A stretch of 64,000 bases of DNA, from contig URHG01000003.1 in the NCBI GenBank assembly GCA_900547555.1, positions 59,715 through 123,714 of the forward strand. The letters are read 5' to 3'. Source of the stretch: an uncultured Porphyromonadaceae bacterium (GTDB taxonomy: Bacteria; Bacteroidota; Bacteroidia; Bacteroidales; UBA11471). A model generated the notes under the pieces. It searched no databases and was not told where the DNA came from. It saw only the letters and a list, made by a program, of their open reading frames with translations. How positions within the stretch are numbered: the stretch's first letter is position 1; each line of letters starts with the position of its first letter. The translations under genes were made by a program, and so were the position numbers. Positions 27,073-36,165 of the stretch are shown here, one piece after another.

Positions 27073-27467
27073 TCTTCTTCGGCATATTGCGGATAAACGG
27101 CTTTCAAAGCATCGAAATAGAACGGTCTGTCGCGACGGGGAAACTTGCGGACAACTTCGAGATAGGAATGGCATATCCACGCTTGCAACTCCGTATCGTG
27201 AACCCGGCTGTAATCGACCGTATTCCAATACTTCTTGTTACTATGATACCCCGGTTTTACATAATCGTAACGATCCCGCAAAAGAACGGCGCGGTCGGGG
27301 TTGCACTTCATATTGGCCCACGCGTCGACCGAACCGAGGTCGGTAAAAAGAAACATCTTTCCTCCGACCTTGAAAACCAAGACATTCTCGTCAAACGGAA
27401 AACACTCGGTCGCCTCGGGCAGAGAAAGGCAAAAATCCCGTAAAGTCTCTATATCCATATTCTTCAA
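27069..27467 (-). CDS. MmcQ/YjbR family protein
   Basis: A 132-aa small protein of the MmcQ/YjbR fold, often called DNA-binding because of its double-wing shape; the role is not established. Signatures: LRDFCLSLPEATECFPFDE, VLVFKVGGKMFLFTDL, and the C-terminal KKYWNTVDY. A second Met at residue 4 is another possible start. Sits between YraN and BirA with 4-nt overlaps on both sides. Confidence 0.88.
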   Translation of the reverse strand: MKNMDIETLRDFCLSLPEATECFPFDENVLVFKVGGKMFLFTDLGSVDAWANMKCNPDRAVLLRDRYDYVKPGYHSNKKYWNTVDYSRVHDTELQAWICHSYLEVVRKFPRRDRPFYFDALKAVYPQYAEEE

Positions 27468-27865
27468 CGTAACGTCGGGAAAAAGGCATCTTCGATATGC
27501 TCGATGTCATACGTCCCGTCATTTTTCTTTATCAGGGCAATAACATCGAAACGCACGTCAAACGGTAAATCGTAATGGCGGACATAGGCATCGGCAGCAT
27601 CGATGACACGACGGCACTTGGCCCGCGTAACCGCATCTTCGGGACGCATATACTCGACCGATGTACGGGTCTTGACCTCGACGACAACCAAAACACCGTC
27701 CTTGTAGGCCACTATATCGAGCTCGTATTTGCCGTTACGCCAATTCACATCGCGCACCACGTACCCTCGGGTAACGAGATACTCGGCGGCACGTTCTTCG
27801 CCGCCCTTGCCGGTGTCGTTATGCAATGCCACTATATCGAAGTAATCCACAACAAAAATAAACAT
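27464..27865 (-). CDS. YraN family (UPF0102) nuclease-like protein
   Basis: A 133-aa protein of the UPF0102/YraN family, with a restriction-endonuclease-like fold. Visible: GEERAAEYLVTRGY, the catalytic-type NGKYELDIVAYKDG...VVVEVKTR core with acidic residues and Lys, and a helical C-terminus. The GTG at 27832 (VALHNDTGKGGEE) gives a protein closer to the family length, so the true start may be there rather than at the ATG at 27865. Possible role in recombination or DNA processing; unproven. First gene of a tightly overlapping set. Confidence 0.85.
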   Translation of the reverse strand: MFIFVVDYFDIVALHNDTGKGGEERAAEYLVTRGYVVRDVNWRNGKYELDIVAYKDGVLVVVEVKTRTSVEYMRPEDAVTRAKCRRVIDAADAYVRHYDLPFDVRFDVIALIKKNDGTYDIEHIEDAFFPTLR

Positions 27866-27923
27866 TTTGGCTTTCTCACAAAAAATTTAAAGCGACAAAA
27901 GAACCTTATTCAACCGAATATCG

Positions 27924-27931
27924 TATATTTG
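27924..27931 (+). promoter_or_regulatory. Predicted -7 element for the SIMPL gene
   Basis: TATATTTG matches TAnnTTTG exactly, 30 bp before the ATG. No matching -33 element 24 bp upstream. Confidence 0.35.
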
Positions 27932-27961
27932 TCCTACTCAACCTTCCTAAAAACAAGCGCG

Positions 27962-28672
27962 ATGAAAGCACTCAACAAAGCCCTCCCGGGTCTCTGCATC
28001 GGTATCGGCCTTATCGTTATGGGCAGCCTGCTCAGCCACGGTATCATTACCGTAAAAGACCGCGACCGTATCGTTACCGTCAAGGGTCTCGCCGAACGCG
28101 AAGTGAAAGCCGACCGGGTAATATGGCCGTTGGTATTCAAGGAAATCGGCAATGACATGACAAGTATCTACAACGCGGTCAACAAAAAGAACGAAATCGT
28201 ATGCGATTTTCTGAAAAACAACGGAATCAGCGAAAACGAAATCTCGATAGCCGCCCCGCAAATCATCGACATGCGAGCCGAACGCTATGTCAATAACAAC
28301 GAAATTCCCTACCGTTACAATGTTACATCGGTCATCACCGTAACATCGGGTCAAATCGACAAAGTACGCCAACTCATTTCCAGACAAGTCGATCTGCTGA
28401 AACAGGGTGTCGCCATCATCGACGGCGACTACCGTTATACAACCCAATATTCTTTTACCGGCCTCAACGACATAAAACCCGAGATGATAGAAGAGGCGAC
28501 CGTTGCAGCCCGCCTCGCCGCCGAAAAATTCGCCAAAGATTCCGACAGCAAACTGGGAAAAATACGGCGGGCCAATCAGGGGCAGTTCGTCATCAGCAAT
28601 CGAGATGAAAACACGCCGTATATCAAAGAAGTACGTGTCGTTACGACGATCGATTACTATCTGAAAGATTGA
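27962..28672 (+). CDS. SIMPL domain (DUF541) envelope protein
   Basis: A 236-aa protein with one N-terminal hydrophobic segment (LCIGIGLIVMGSLLSHGIIT) and then a SIMPL domain: RIVTVKGLAEREVKADRVIW, SENEISIAAPQIIDM, and VTSVITVTSGQIDKVR. The ATG at 27962 is chosen because a -7 element lies 30 bp upstream and the frame above it overlaps the YraN gene. SIMPL proteins are exported and poorly understood, some linked to oxidative stress. Followed after 9 bp by tadA. Confidence 0.85.
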   Translation: MKALNKALPGLCIGIGLIVMGSLLSHGIITVKDRDRIVTVKGLAEREVKADRVIWPLVFKEIGNDMTSIYNAVNKKNEIVCDFLKNNGISENEISIAAPQIIDMRAERYVNNNEIPYRYNVTSVITVTSGQIDKVRQLISRQVDLLKQGVAIIDGDYRYTTQYSFTGLNDIKPEMIEEATVAARLAAEKFAKDSDSKLGKIRRANQGQFVISNRDENTPYIKEVRVVTTIDYYLKD

Positions 28673-28681
28673 TTCTACTCC

Positions 28682-29143
28682 ATGGAAAAAGGGAATAAAA
28701 CCGTAACGGAGAACCGCGACCGATACTATATGCAACAAGCGCTCCTCGAAGCGCAGGCTGCTTATGAGCGGGGAGAGATTCCCGTAGGGGCGGTCATTGT
28801 GCACAAAGACAGAGTCATCGCCCGTTCTCACAACCTTACCGAAACCCTCAACGACGTTACGGCACATGCCGAAATGCAGGCCATCACAGCTGCTGCCGAT
28901 GTATTGGGAGGGAAATATATGCCCGAATGTACATTATATGTTACGCTCGAACCCTGCATCATGTGCGCCGGCGCCATAGGCTGGGCGCAAATGGGACGGC
29001 TTGTCTTCGGAGCCTCTGACGAGAAACGGGGTTATCTACAGTTTGCCGAAGCTGCACTGCACCCCAAAACACAAGTAACCAAAGGTATCTTACAGGAAGA
29101 GTGCGCCCGCCTTCTCACCGATTTTTTCAAACAGAAGCGGTAA
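28682..29143 (+). CDS. tadA: tRNA-specific adenosine deaminase
   Basis: A 153-aa cytidine-deaminase-fold enzyme. The zinc site is HAEM (catalytic Glu) plus EPCIMCAGAI, and the N-terminus has the family ALLEAQAAYERGEIPVGAVI. Most likely TadA, which makes inosine at the wobble position of tRNA-Arg(ACG). Downstream the next gene converges from the minus strand. Confidence 0.93.
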   Translation: MEKGNKTVTENRDRYYMQQALLEAQAAYERGEIPVGAVIVHKDRVIARSHNLTETLNDVTAHAEMQAITAAADVLGGKYMPECTLYVTLEPCIMCAGAIGWAQMGRLVFGASDEKRGYLQFAEAALHPKTQVTKGILQEECARLLTDFFKQKR

Positions 29144-29178
29144 CAGATGTAATAAAAACAATTTGCATCGCTCCCCTT

Positions 29179-29718
29179 CTACGAAAGTTTTGTCCCCGAT
29201 AATTTAATGACGACTTCACTTTCGACATTTCGATCGCTATTCGTCGTAGAAACCATTTCAATCCAAACGTCCCCATTATCTTCGATATATCCCGATACCG
29301 ATGATATGACACATATTTCACTCGTTGTTCCATTAACGACTTCATCTGTAATGACACAACTTGCACTGGGATTCGTCGCAGAAAGAAGAATCCGGCTATC
29401 GTCATCTACCACATCGATATCGTTTACAGTCAGTCGTACGTTCAGAGCATGATATACACCATCCGATGAATAACGAATATCATTATCGATAGAAAGTTTT
29501 ACTGTTCCACTGCGAGTAATATAGAAACCCACCGGCAAAGATGTGGCATCGCCCTGTGCTCCCGACACCCAATTATATCCATCGACAAGTAAAGTTATCC
29601 TTCCGGAATAATCTCCAGAAATATTTATACCTTTCCATTGTTCGGGATCAAAATTTTCTTCACAACCCACGAAAAGCATCAACAATGAAAATAAAACGAT
29701 ATATTTTTTCACGTCCAT
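29179..29718 (-). CDS. Lipoprotein of unknown function, last gene of the PEGA/LPP20 locus
   Basis: A 179-aa lipoprotein, not recognised. The ATG at 29718 is chosen because a GGGAGGAG ribosome-binding site sits 2 nt upstream (29721-29728 on plus) and a lipobox follows (LLMLFVGC, Cys19). A longer frame upstream has no signal. The mature part is beta-rich, with many Ser, Asp and Val, and could be an immunoglobulin-like or calycin-like fold; this is a guess. 19 bp behind the next lipoprotein gene, so likely the same transcript. Confidence 0.65.
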   Translation of the reverse strand: MDVKKYIVLFSLLMLFVGCEENFDPEQWKGINISGDYSGRITLLVDGYNWVSGAQGDATSLPVGFYITRSGTVKLSIDNDIRYSSDGVYHALNVRLTVNDIDVVDDDSRILLSATNPSASCVITDEVVNGTTSEICVISSVSGYIEDNGDVWIEMVSTTNSDRNVESEVVIKLSGTKLS

Positions 29719-29737
29719 ATCTCCTCCCGACTTATAA

Positions 29738-30226
29738 TCATTTTTTATCGGTATAACCCGAATCTGTTTTTTCACTCAGTCTATTATAGCTATCTTCCCG
29801 TACATAACGGGCATAATTCTTATTATAGGTAAAATCGCTATACCAGACCATTTTATTATCAAAAGAATATCGCTCAGCCTCACTGGTACCGTTTTTCTCG
29901 TCATACCAATAAAAATTTCCACCGAACTTATCCCCGCCAGCCTGTCTCAATGCTTTGTTCAGCTTTTTCCTATCCGACGATAACTGAGAAATTTCCCTCT
30001 CTGTCGGTAAGCGCCAGCTCTGTCCGCCAATCGTATATGTAGGTAACCATTCCATCTGAAACTCTTCTTTATACAACAATTTCACGACATCTCCGTCTAT
30101 ATCGAAAACTATCCCGTCTTCGACTTCGGAATAAATGGAAATCTCATTCCTTCCGGCATCGAAATTTTTCTCACACGATACCAAAAACAAAGAAAAAACA
30201 AATCCAACAAAAAGAGATTTTTTCAT
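29738..30226 (-). CDS. Lipoprotein with a DUF1566/FISUMP-like segment
   Basis: A 162-aa lipoprotein (lipobox LFLVSC, Cys18). The segment IGGQSWRLPTEREISQL recalls the WRLPT motif of DUF1566/Fib_succ_major-type domains, but only this one motif is visible, so the family call is tentative. 10 bp after the PEGA gene. Function unknown. Confidence 0.6.
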   Translation of the reverse strand: MKKSLFVGFVFSLFLVSCEKNFDAGRNEISIYSEVEDGIVFDIDGDVVKLLYKEEFQMEWLPTYTIGGQSWRLPTEREISQLSSDRKKLNKALRQAGGDKFGGNFYWYDEKNGTSEAERYSFDNKMVWYSDFTYNKNYARYVREDSYNRLSEKTDSGYTDKK

Positions 30227-30236
30227 GACTACTCAC

Positions 30237-32510
30237 TTATCGCTCATTTGAGAACGGTATATATATGACCATAGAAGTACCGATGCGCCAGCGTTTATTC
30301 AGATGGTCTACATAAGTATTATAAAAATCGGGCATATTCCCGTAAATATACTCTTGATTATAAGCCGGGGTCAAATCATAAGTAAAAAAGAGATTGAAAT
30401 CGAAAATCCGTTTGGCACAAAAACCGATTTGTCCGCCTATCGAGTAATTACGGCTATTGACGACACTCAAATTGACATTTTCTCCCATATTGAAATTATA
30501 ACTACCCTGCGCCCCGACATACATAGCCCCCCAATCTCCACCACCGAGACGTAAGCGCAAAGCCAGCGAAAGTGGTATCTGGGTATAGGTCGTAAGGGAA
30601 TTTTCCGAATCGATTTCATCAATTTCGGGATCGCCTTCGTCTTTGAGGAACTTACCGCCCCGGTTCTTACCCATTTTATATCCGCCGATATTCACGACAG
30701 CCGTCAGCCAAGTATATTGTTCCTGTCCCATCTTAAAGGAGAGATAACCACCCATACTGCACTTATCGGTCCACAAAATATCCCAGCCGCCACCGAGAGA
30801 AAACAGGTCGCCGGCATCGTAATAATCCATAAGACGTTTGCGCTTGGCTTTAAGAGATATGCTCGTAAAAGAGTCATCTCCTGCTGCAATATTTATTTCC
30901 TGCGTTTTGGATTTATACCCGTAAGCTATGGCTGTTACCGTGTACTTTCCGGGAATTCCCTCAAAGCGATATGGAGCATCTCCCACATATTTCCCGTCGA
31001 TGTAAATTTTTGTCTGCGAAGGATAGGCGTAAATCTGTACCGCCCCGGTAAGCGGTGTCGGCGTAATCGTTTCCGAATTTGTCTGACCGGCAGCAATCAC
31101 CACCGACCGTGTTACATCGTTATACCCATCGGCTTTGACCGTTATCTGATAACGACCGGCTCCGTCGCTATGGGTATAAGGTGCGACACCCTTGTACTGC
31201 CCGTCGACATAAACACGGGCATTCGACACATTACTGCGAATAATCACGGTTCCGCCGTTTTCGAGTTGCAAATCGACTGGTGTAACTTTCCCCTCTTCCA
31301 CCGTTATGGTACAGGTCTTGGTCGCATAACCTTCTTTCGACACGGCAAGGGTATGTGTACCGATGAGTACTTCTTTGAAAATATTCGGCGACTCGCCCAA
31401 CTCCCGACCATCGACAGAAACCGTCGCCCCGATAGGACGTGTATTGATATTTATCGATCCATAACGGGGAACGGGAGATTGCAAATCGATTTTCTGATTT
31501 TCTCCTGCTTTTACCTCCACCGTCCGTTTCGTCGGATAATGCGACGTTTTCCGGGCTTCGATCGTGTACATGCCCGTATTCAGGCGACCGCTCCACGTTC
31601 CTGTACCTTTTGATTCTTCATTGATGAAAATTTCAGCACCACCGGGTACAGAAACCGATACTTCGGCAAAATTCGGAGCCAAAGTTACCGCTTTCGACCG
31701 TACCGAACCGTCGCCCGACACGATGACTTTCTCGGTCAAAGGTTTATACGAAGACAACTTGAATTGCAAGGTATGAGGGCCTTTCGGCAACCGTTCGGTC
31801 GTAAAAGGAGTTGTCCCGGCCGGTTTATAATCGCCATCAATATATACCTGCGCCCCCGACGGCTGGGAAGTTATCTGCAACTGCCCGTAAGCCGGACGCA
31901 ACGACACCTGCAAGTCGGTACGTCCTTGCGATGTAATCTCGAACTGTCCCATTTCCGACTCATATAAAGGTGCGGAAATACGATAGGTATGTTTCCCGTA
32001 TTTCAACAACTTCGATAAAGTACCCCCCGATGACTCTACCAGTACATCATCGATATAGACCTCGGCATTGGTCGGCGACACCGTCATGGCAACATACTGC
32101 CCCCCGGCATCTTCCTGTACGATCGTCGTTACTTTTCCGGTGGTAAGCACCATCTCATAAGTGCGTCCTGCCTCGATAGGAATCTCATAGGAATAGTCGA
32201 TCAGAGGTTCCATTTTCGGGTGATAAATAGATATTTTCCGAGCTTTCTGCGGCACATAGACCCATATTTCGCCCGTCTGCTGCTTCGTACCCACAATACC
32301 TAACATACCGCCGTCGAATCTAAAACCGGTCTCGGTCGTTACCACTTTTATCAACGCCGCCACTTCATTATTCTGGTCGCGTTTCATCGTCCCGGCCGCA
32401 TTGGCCGTAAGGTCGGTTTCACGCAAACGGAAACTCTTGACCGATATGCTTTGCGCAGACAAGTCGGCCAGCGAAAGACAGAACAATATACAAAAAACAA
32501 TTGTGCGCAT
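30237..32510 (-). CDS. Six-repeat PEGA domain protein with C-terminal outer-membrane-like domain
   Basis: A 757-aa exported protein; the ATG at 32510 gives a signal peptide (MRTIVFCILFCLSLADLSAQ), whereas an ATG nine codons earlier adds a polar stretch. After an N-terminal region of about 140 residues come six PEGA-type repeats, recognisable by PTNAEVYIDD, PSGAQVYIDG, PGGAEIFINE, PIGATVSVDG, VSNARVYVDG and PSQTKIYIDG. The last ~200 residues are Gly/aromatic-rich with alternating hydrophobicity and look like a beta-barrel or surface domain. PEGA repeats are found in S-layer and cell-envelope proteins; the role here is unknown. Confidence 0.82.
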   Translation of the reverse strand: MRTIVFCILFCLSLADLSAQSISVKSFRLRETDLTANAAGTMKRDQNNEVAALIKVVTTETGFRFDGGMLGIVGTKQQTGEIWVYVPQKARKISIYHPKMEPLIDYSYEIPIEAGRTYEMVLTTGKVTTIVQEDAGGQYVAMTVSPTNAEVYIDDVLVESSGGTLSKLLKYGKHTYRISAPLYESEMGQFEITSQGRTDLQVSLRPAYGQLQITSQPSGAQVYIDGDYKPAGTTPFTTERLPKGPHTLQFKLSSYKPLTEKVIVSGDGSVRSKAVTLAPNFAEVSVSVPGGAEIFINEESKGTGTWSGRLNTGMYTIEARKTSHYPTKRTVEVKAGENQKIDLQSPVPRYGSININTRPIGATVSVDGRELGESPNIFKEVLIGTHTLAVSKEGYATKTCTITVEEGKVTPVDLQLENGGTVIIRSNVSNARVYVDGQYKGVAPYTHSDGAGRYQITVKADGYNDVTRSVVIAAGQTNSETITPTPLTGAVQIYAYPSQTKIYIDGKYVGDAPYRFEGIPGKYTVTAIAYGYKSKTQEINIAAGDDSFTSISLKAKRKRLMDYYDAGDLFSLGGGWDILWTDKCSMGGYLSFKMGQEQYTWLTAVVNIGGYKMGKNRGGKFLKDEGDPEIDEIDSENSLTTYTQIPLSLALRLRLGGGDWGAMYVGAQGSYNFNMGENVNLSVVNSRNYSIGGQIGFCAKRIFDFNLFFTYDLTPAYNQEYIYGNMPDFYNTYVDHLNKRWRIGTSMVIYIPFSNER

Positions 32511-32549
32511 ATACTCTCTCAAATATGGTGTATTCATCTCCTTTTGGGT

Positions 32550-33515
32550 TTATTCTCCACCGAAAACGTCGTGCGTTACGGGTGTATTCTCTTTCGCCGT
32601 TTTCTCCTGCTGCAAACGGCACTGTACATTCAAATAATTATCGTCGATACCCCGAATTTCCGTATCGACCTTGATATGCAATTTTTCGGAAATGTGCCGA
32701 TCGATATTTTTCATCGAACCATTGTAATTTTCTGTTACCGACTTTATTGTCGAGTTATCACTATCTTCAAAAAAGAGACAATCGAAATGCGGCAAAATAT
32801 AAGAAGGCCAAAAGCCTTTAACCAATCGCCGCATGGGATAATGCTCGAACACGAGCGAATCGCCGCAATCGGCATACGTGCAATAAAGCAAATCCTTATC
32901 GGTCGAAATCCCGTTCACCTGAGAATGATATTCGGATTGTCTCTGCAAACGATGCATTTTCATCGACATTTCGGACAGACTGTCGAGACCTTCCACTCGT
33001 AAAGCCAATTGATAATATCCCGACCACCGGTCGATCCCGGCAAATTTGTAACTGTAAAATAACTCCATCACCCCTTTGACAAGACATTTTCCATCGGGAT
33101 TCTGACTTATTCCTACCTCGCGAAATACCTCTCCGAAATTTGAAACATACTCGTTCAACACTTTATAATCGAAGCGATAATTTATCACAGCTTTTACCAA
33201 ACGTCTGACTTCCGAACGAAGAACATCTTCGGAAGTACTGCTGGAAAAAGACTCCTCCACACACCGAGCATCTAACCCCGAATGCAACAGATGACAAAGC
33301 AAGGCATGGACAACAGCCTGATCTTGTGCCAAAGTATGGTCTAACCCGGCATCGGAAACACCCAGCTCGATCCCGGGGTATCGACATGAGACAACCCATG
33401 CCGGCAACGTATCGATCCCTTGTACCCTCCACTGCAAAGTCTCGGCAAAATTTTGCGAAAAAACAGCAACAGAGAATATGAAATAAAGAAAAATCGATAA
33501 AAAGAGCTTTTTCAT
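32550..33515 (-). CDS. Secreted protein of unknown function in the PEGA/LPP20 locus
   Basis: A 321-aa protein with a clear signal peptide (MKKLFLSIFLYFIFSVAVFS). No family recognised. The early segment LAQDQAVVHALLCHLL, followed by acidic, aromatic-rich sequence, has some similarity in pattern to the large LPP20-like protein of the same locus (residues predicting a helix that begins after a GIELGVSDAGLD stretch). 39 bp upstream of the PEGA gene, so probably one transcript. Location likely periplasm. Confidence 0.6.
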   Translation of the reverse strand: MKKLFLSIFLYFIFSVAVFSQNFAETLQWRVQGIDTLPAWVVSCRYPGIELGVSDAGLDHTLAQDQAVVHALLCHLLHSGLDARCVEESFSSSTSEDVLRSEVRRLVKAVINYRFDYKVLNEYVSNFGEVFREVGISQNPDGKCLVKGVMELFYSYKFAGIDRWSGYYQLALRVEGLDSLSEMSMKMHRLQRQSEYHSQVNGISTDKDLLYCTYADCGDSLVFEHYPMRRLVKGFWPSYILPHFDCLFFEDSDNSTIKSVTENYNGSMKNIDRHISEKLHIKVDTEIRGIDDNYLNVQCRLQQEKTAKENTPVTHDVFGGE

Positions 33516-33527
33516 TTTTCACGTATA

Positions 33528-33560
33528 AATGATGAAGTACCCTGAAAGTACTTCATCATT
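33528..33560 (-). terminator. Possible terminator inside the envelope locus
   Basis: Stem AATGATGAAGTA / TACTTCATCATT with a loop of 9 nt, between the LPP20 lipoprotein gene and the secreted-protein gene. Weak T run on the minus strand. It could cause partial termination. Confidence 0.5.
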
Positions 33561-33579
33561 ATTCACGAATAAAAACCGA

Positions 33580-34128
33580 TTACTGAGCCTTAGACATTTC
33601 TTCCTCGAATACTTTCTTGAACTTCTCGTAATCGTAATCGATACGCAATTTAGAATCATCGCTTATCGAGCTGTTCAATGCAGCGAGGACATCTTCCGAT
33701 GCCAACTCTACACAAACATAGCAGGTAAATGTGCCATTGGCATTCTTGCGGTATTTTTCACAGATAACGTGTGAACCCGTGAGACGTTGATTTACAACCG
33801 TGCGACCCAGATCTTCATACCGTTGCGTCGTCTCGGCTTCTTCTCCTTTCACATAGTTCTTTGCATAATTGTCCGCTACGGCTTTGACCGTCGTATTTAT
33901 GATTGTCGCCAACTCCTGACGAGCCGATGCCGTTGCCTGCTTGCGGGCAACATCTTCATTCCCCGCAACAGCCGAGGCAGATGCTCTGAAATGCGAGGCC
34001 TCGGTACGGAATCCGGGACCGGAACACGGTGTTTCATAAAGTTCGGATTGTGCCGATTTCGAACTTCCGCAACTCGAAACCAATACGACAGCTACGGCTA
34101 CCAATGCCGCCATAAACATCTTTCTCAT
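33580..34128 (-). CDS. LPP20-like lipoprotein
   Basis: A 182-aa lipoprotein (lipobox VLVSSC, Cys20). Its middle part, ARKQATASARQELATIINTT followed by VKAVADNYAKNY and RTVVNQRLTGSHVICEKY, matches the LPP20-type fold, where a long helix is followed by sheet strands. The ending FTCYVCVELASEDVLAAL is also typical. Likely anchored to the outer membrane. Family members are known from Helicobacter and others, but no biochemical activity is established. Confidence 0.75.
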   Translation of the reverse strand: MRKMFMAALVAVAVVLVSSCGSSKSAQSELYETPCSGPGFRTEASHFRASASAVAGNEDVARKQATASARQELATIINTTVKAVADNYAKNYVKGEEAETTQRYEDLGRTVVNQRLTGSHVICEKYRKNANGTFTCYVCVELASEDVLAALNSSISDDSKLRIDYDYEKFKKVFEEEMSKAQ

Positions 34129-34185
34129 AACTTACTACCCTTGTAATTGTGTCGGGCGCAACTTCTAATGAATAATTATCATATA

Positions 34186-36024
34186 TCAAAACATTCCTAT
34201 ATCATAGAGGCCGAAATCGGGATCTTTCTCGGGCTGCCAAGTACGCACCTTGATAACGGGCTTCTCGGGGTCGTTCAAATCGACCATCAAGAACAAATAG
34301 CCCTGATCTCCGTAATTGGTACTGTAATAGTCCTGCTTTATCTGTATACCGTAGAGCTCACCACCCGCCCCGGCTTTTACCACATCGTTGTTTCCAAACC
34401 GTATATTGATAAACTCGTTACTTCGGAAACATCGGTCGAGATTTCGCAGATATTGGTCTTTTGTCTGCCGGTTATACCTCACATACCGGTTGTTTTTATA
34501 TCTGTTCATTTCAACATCGCCCGTAATGCGTTGCGTTACGGCTCCCGTGATGATCACCGCATTGTCGTCGAAAATATCCCGGATATAATCGAGACGTTTC
34601 AAGGCGTAGGCCGTTTTATAATTTTCGAGAAAACTCATCAGAAATATCCTCGATTTCTCCTCCCATACCGAGTGGTACAGTATGTCTTCCATCGCTTCCC
34701 GCCCCAAACCGAATGCAAGGCTTTCGATCCTCTTCTTCTCATCGAACGTAAACACGACATCTTCGACAAACTTGCGGTTATTGTTCCGAAACGAGAAACT
34801 CATCGGGACACTCCGGCAAATAACCTTATCATCGGCCTCGATAAAACACAATCGAGGAGTATTGATCAATCGAGCCTGACCGTAAGCGAGCAATTTCTCG
34901 AACATACTCCAACCCTGAACCGTAAAAAGGTCTCGTACCGCATCATACTCCTTGTTTCGTACCGCTTCGAGTATCCGATTTATCTTTCCCTCATAAGGCT
35001 CGGCATCATCGCCTTCGATAAAAGTTACACCGGAAGTCTCCACATCAGATGTTGCATTGGCATTCAATTCGGGCTCGACCATCATACTCCCCGTCGAAGC
35101 CACAGATGTTTCCACAGATGGAACGCTTCTCACCCATATATAAGCATCTCTGAAAGCTGTACCTTTCATAACTTTCACTACACTCTCTATCTCTTTATCG
35201 GTATGCGCTTCTCCGGCAAATTCATATTCGCACCGTATCTGCAAATTATCCGCAGCCATGCCGGGTAGGAGTTCTATCACGCCCAATCCGTCTTTGGCAC
35301 TGTAAATATTACTCCAATCCATACCGTCGAAATAGGTATAATCGAAACTACACACCGGTCGACCGTCATAAGATATGTTCAACACCAGCATATCTTCCTG
35401 CCCCTCGGGAGAAGGCTGTTTCGAAATTTTTATCAAAGAAAAAATCTTACGTATCTGCTCGGGAATCCACGTTATCAACAAACACGATTCCCCGTTATTA
35501 TCATAGGTTACCTCATGAGACGACGGGAGGCTTTGCAAAAGGCAATACGCCCAATAAAAATTTCTCAAAGCCTCGTCGATTTTACATTCCCGCTGGGCCC
35601 GTAACGCAAACGAAACCATATCATTGACTTTCGCTTTACGCGAAGCAAAAATGCGGTCAATATCGACTTTTTTCACAAATCGGAAAACATGAGCATCGGG
35701 CTCGTTACTGATGACAAAACGTTCGGTATTCTGTAATGTAGCATTGGAGTAAGTCTGTAAAACCGCCCGGAAAGAACTCTGCGTATCGACATTTCCGCCG
35801 GCGACGACATTTTCATCGATTTTACTGTACCGGCTTTCGACGGTTACCGATATTTGCGTTATTAAGTCGTTCAACGCCTCATTATCGGCCTGTGTCAAGG
35901 TTACGCCTTTGCCTTCTCCCCAAATATAATCCTTGTTTCTTTTTATTTCCGATATGCTTTGTGCCGAAGCGATAACAACGGCACAACTTATAAGAAACAG
36001 ACAAACTATTCTTTTTCCAAACAT
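34186..36024 (-). CDS. Large secreted LPP20-like protein, first gene of the envelope locus
   Basis: A 612-aa protein. The ATG at 36024 gives a signal peptide (MFGKRIVCLFLISCAVVIA). The N-terminal ~110 residues (YIWGEGKGVTLTQADNEALN ... FVISNEPDAHVFRFVKKVDI) resemble the LPP20 module of the next gene. The rest is not recognised; it has a helical section near residues 130-160 and a Cys-containing central part. A -7 element TATATTTG on minus (36070-36063) lies 39 bp upstream, so this is probably the promoter-proximal gene of the six-gene unit. Confidence 0.65.
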   Translation of the reverse strand: MFGKRIVCLFLISCAVVIASAQSISEIKRNKDYIWGEGKGVTLTQADNEALNDLITQISVTVESRYSKIDENVVAGGNVDTQSSFRAVLQTYSNATLQNTERFVISNEPDAHVFRFVKKVDIDRIFASRKAKVNDMVSFALRAQRECKIDEALRNFYWAYCLLQSLPSSHEVTYDNNGESCLLITWIPEQIRKIFSLIKISKQPSPEGQEDMLVLNISYDGRPVCSFDYTYFDGMDWSNIYSAKDGLGVIELLPGMAADNLQIRCEYEFAGEAHTDKEIESVVKVMKGTAFRDAYIWVRSVPSVETSVASTGSMMVEPELNANATSDVETSGVTFIEGDDAEPYEGKINRILEAVRNKEYDAVRDLFTVQGWSMFEKLLAYGQARLINTPRLCFIEADDKVICRSVPMSFSFRNNNRKFVEDVVFTFDEKKRIESLAFGLGREAMEDILYHSVWEEKSRIFLMSFLENYKTAYALKRLDYIRDIFDDNAVIITGAVTQRITGDVEMNRYKNNRYVRYNRQTKDQYLRNLDRCFRSNEFINIRFGNNDVVKAGAGGELYGIQIKQDYYSTNYGDQGYLFLMVDLNDPEKPVIKVRTWQPEKDPDFGLYDIGMF

Positions 36025-36062
36025 AATAAGACAGCAAGAACTCACAACATTATACATCTCCG

Positions 36063-36070
36063 CAAATATA
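36063..36070 (-). promoter_or_regulatory. Predicted -7 element of the PEGA/LPP20 locus
   Basis: TATATTTG on the minus strand matches TAnnTTTG. A TTTG at the usual -33 position is not seen. Confidence 0.35.
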
Positions 36071-36117
36071 CAATTTTTACCGAAATTAAAGTCTTCATAT
36101 GTTTATTTTTTACAGAC

Positions 36118-36147
36118 AAAAAAAGCTCTGCCGCAGCAGAGCTTTTC
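36118..36147 (-). terminator. Terminator of the nucleotidyltransferase gene
   Basis: AAAAGCTCTGC / GCAGAGCTTTT with a CGCA loop, T run on the minus strand, 19 bp past the stop. Confidence 0.9.
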
Positions 36148-36165
36148 CTGGTGTAGAAATCTTAT

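Noticed and set aside
27072..27228. N-terminal extension of BirA to 27228
   Set aside because: Overlaps the MmcQ gene by more than 150 bp. The ATG at 27072 gives a 4-nt overlap and the family start.
34147..35268. A 373-codon open frame on the plus strand opposite the large LPP20-like gene
   Set aside because: The minus-strand gene has a signal peptide and family resemblance. The opposite frame has neither, and is a shadow of codon usage.
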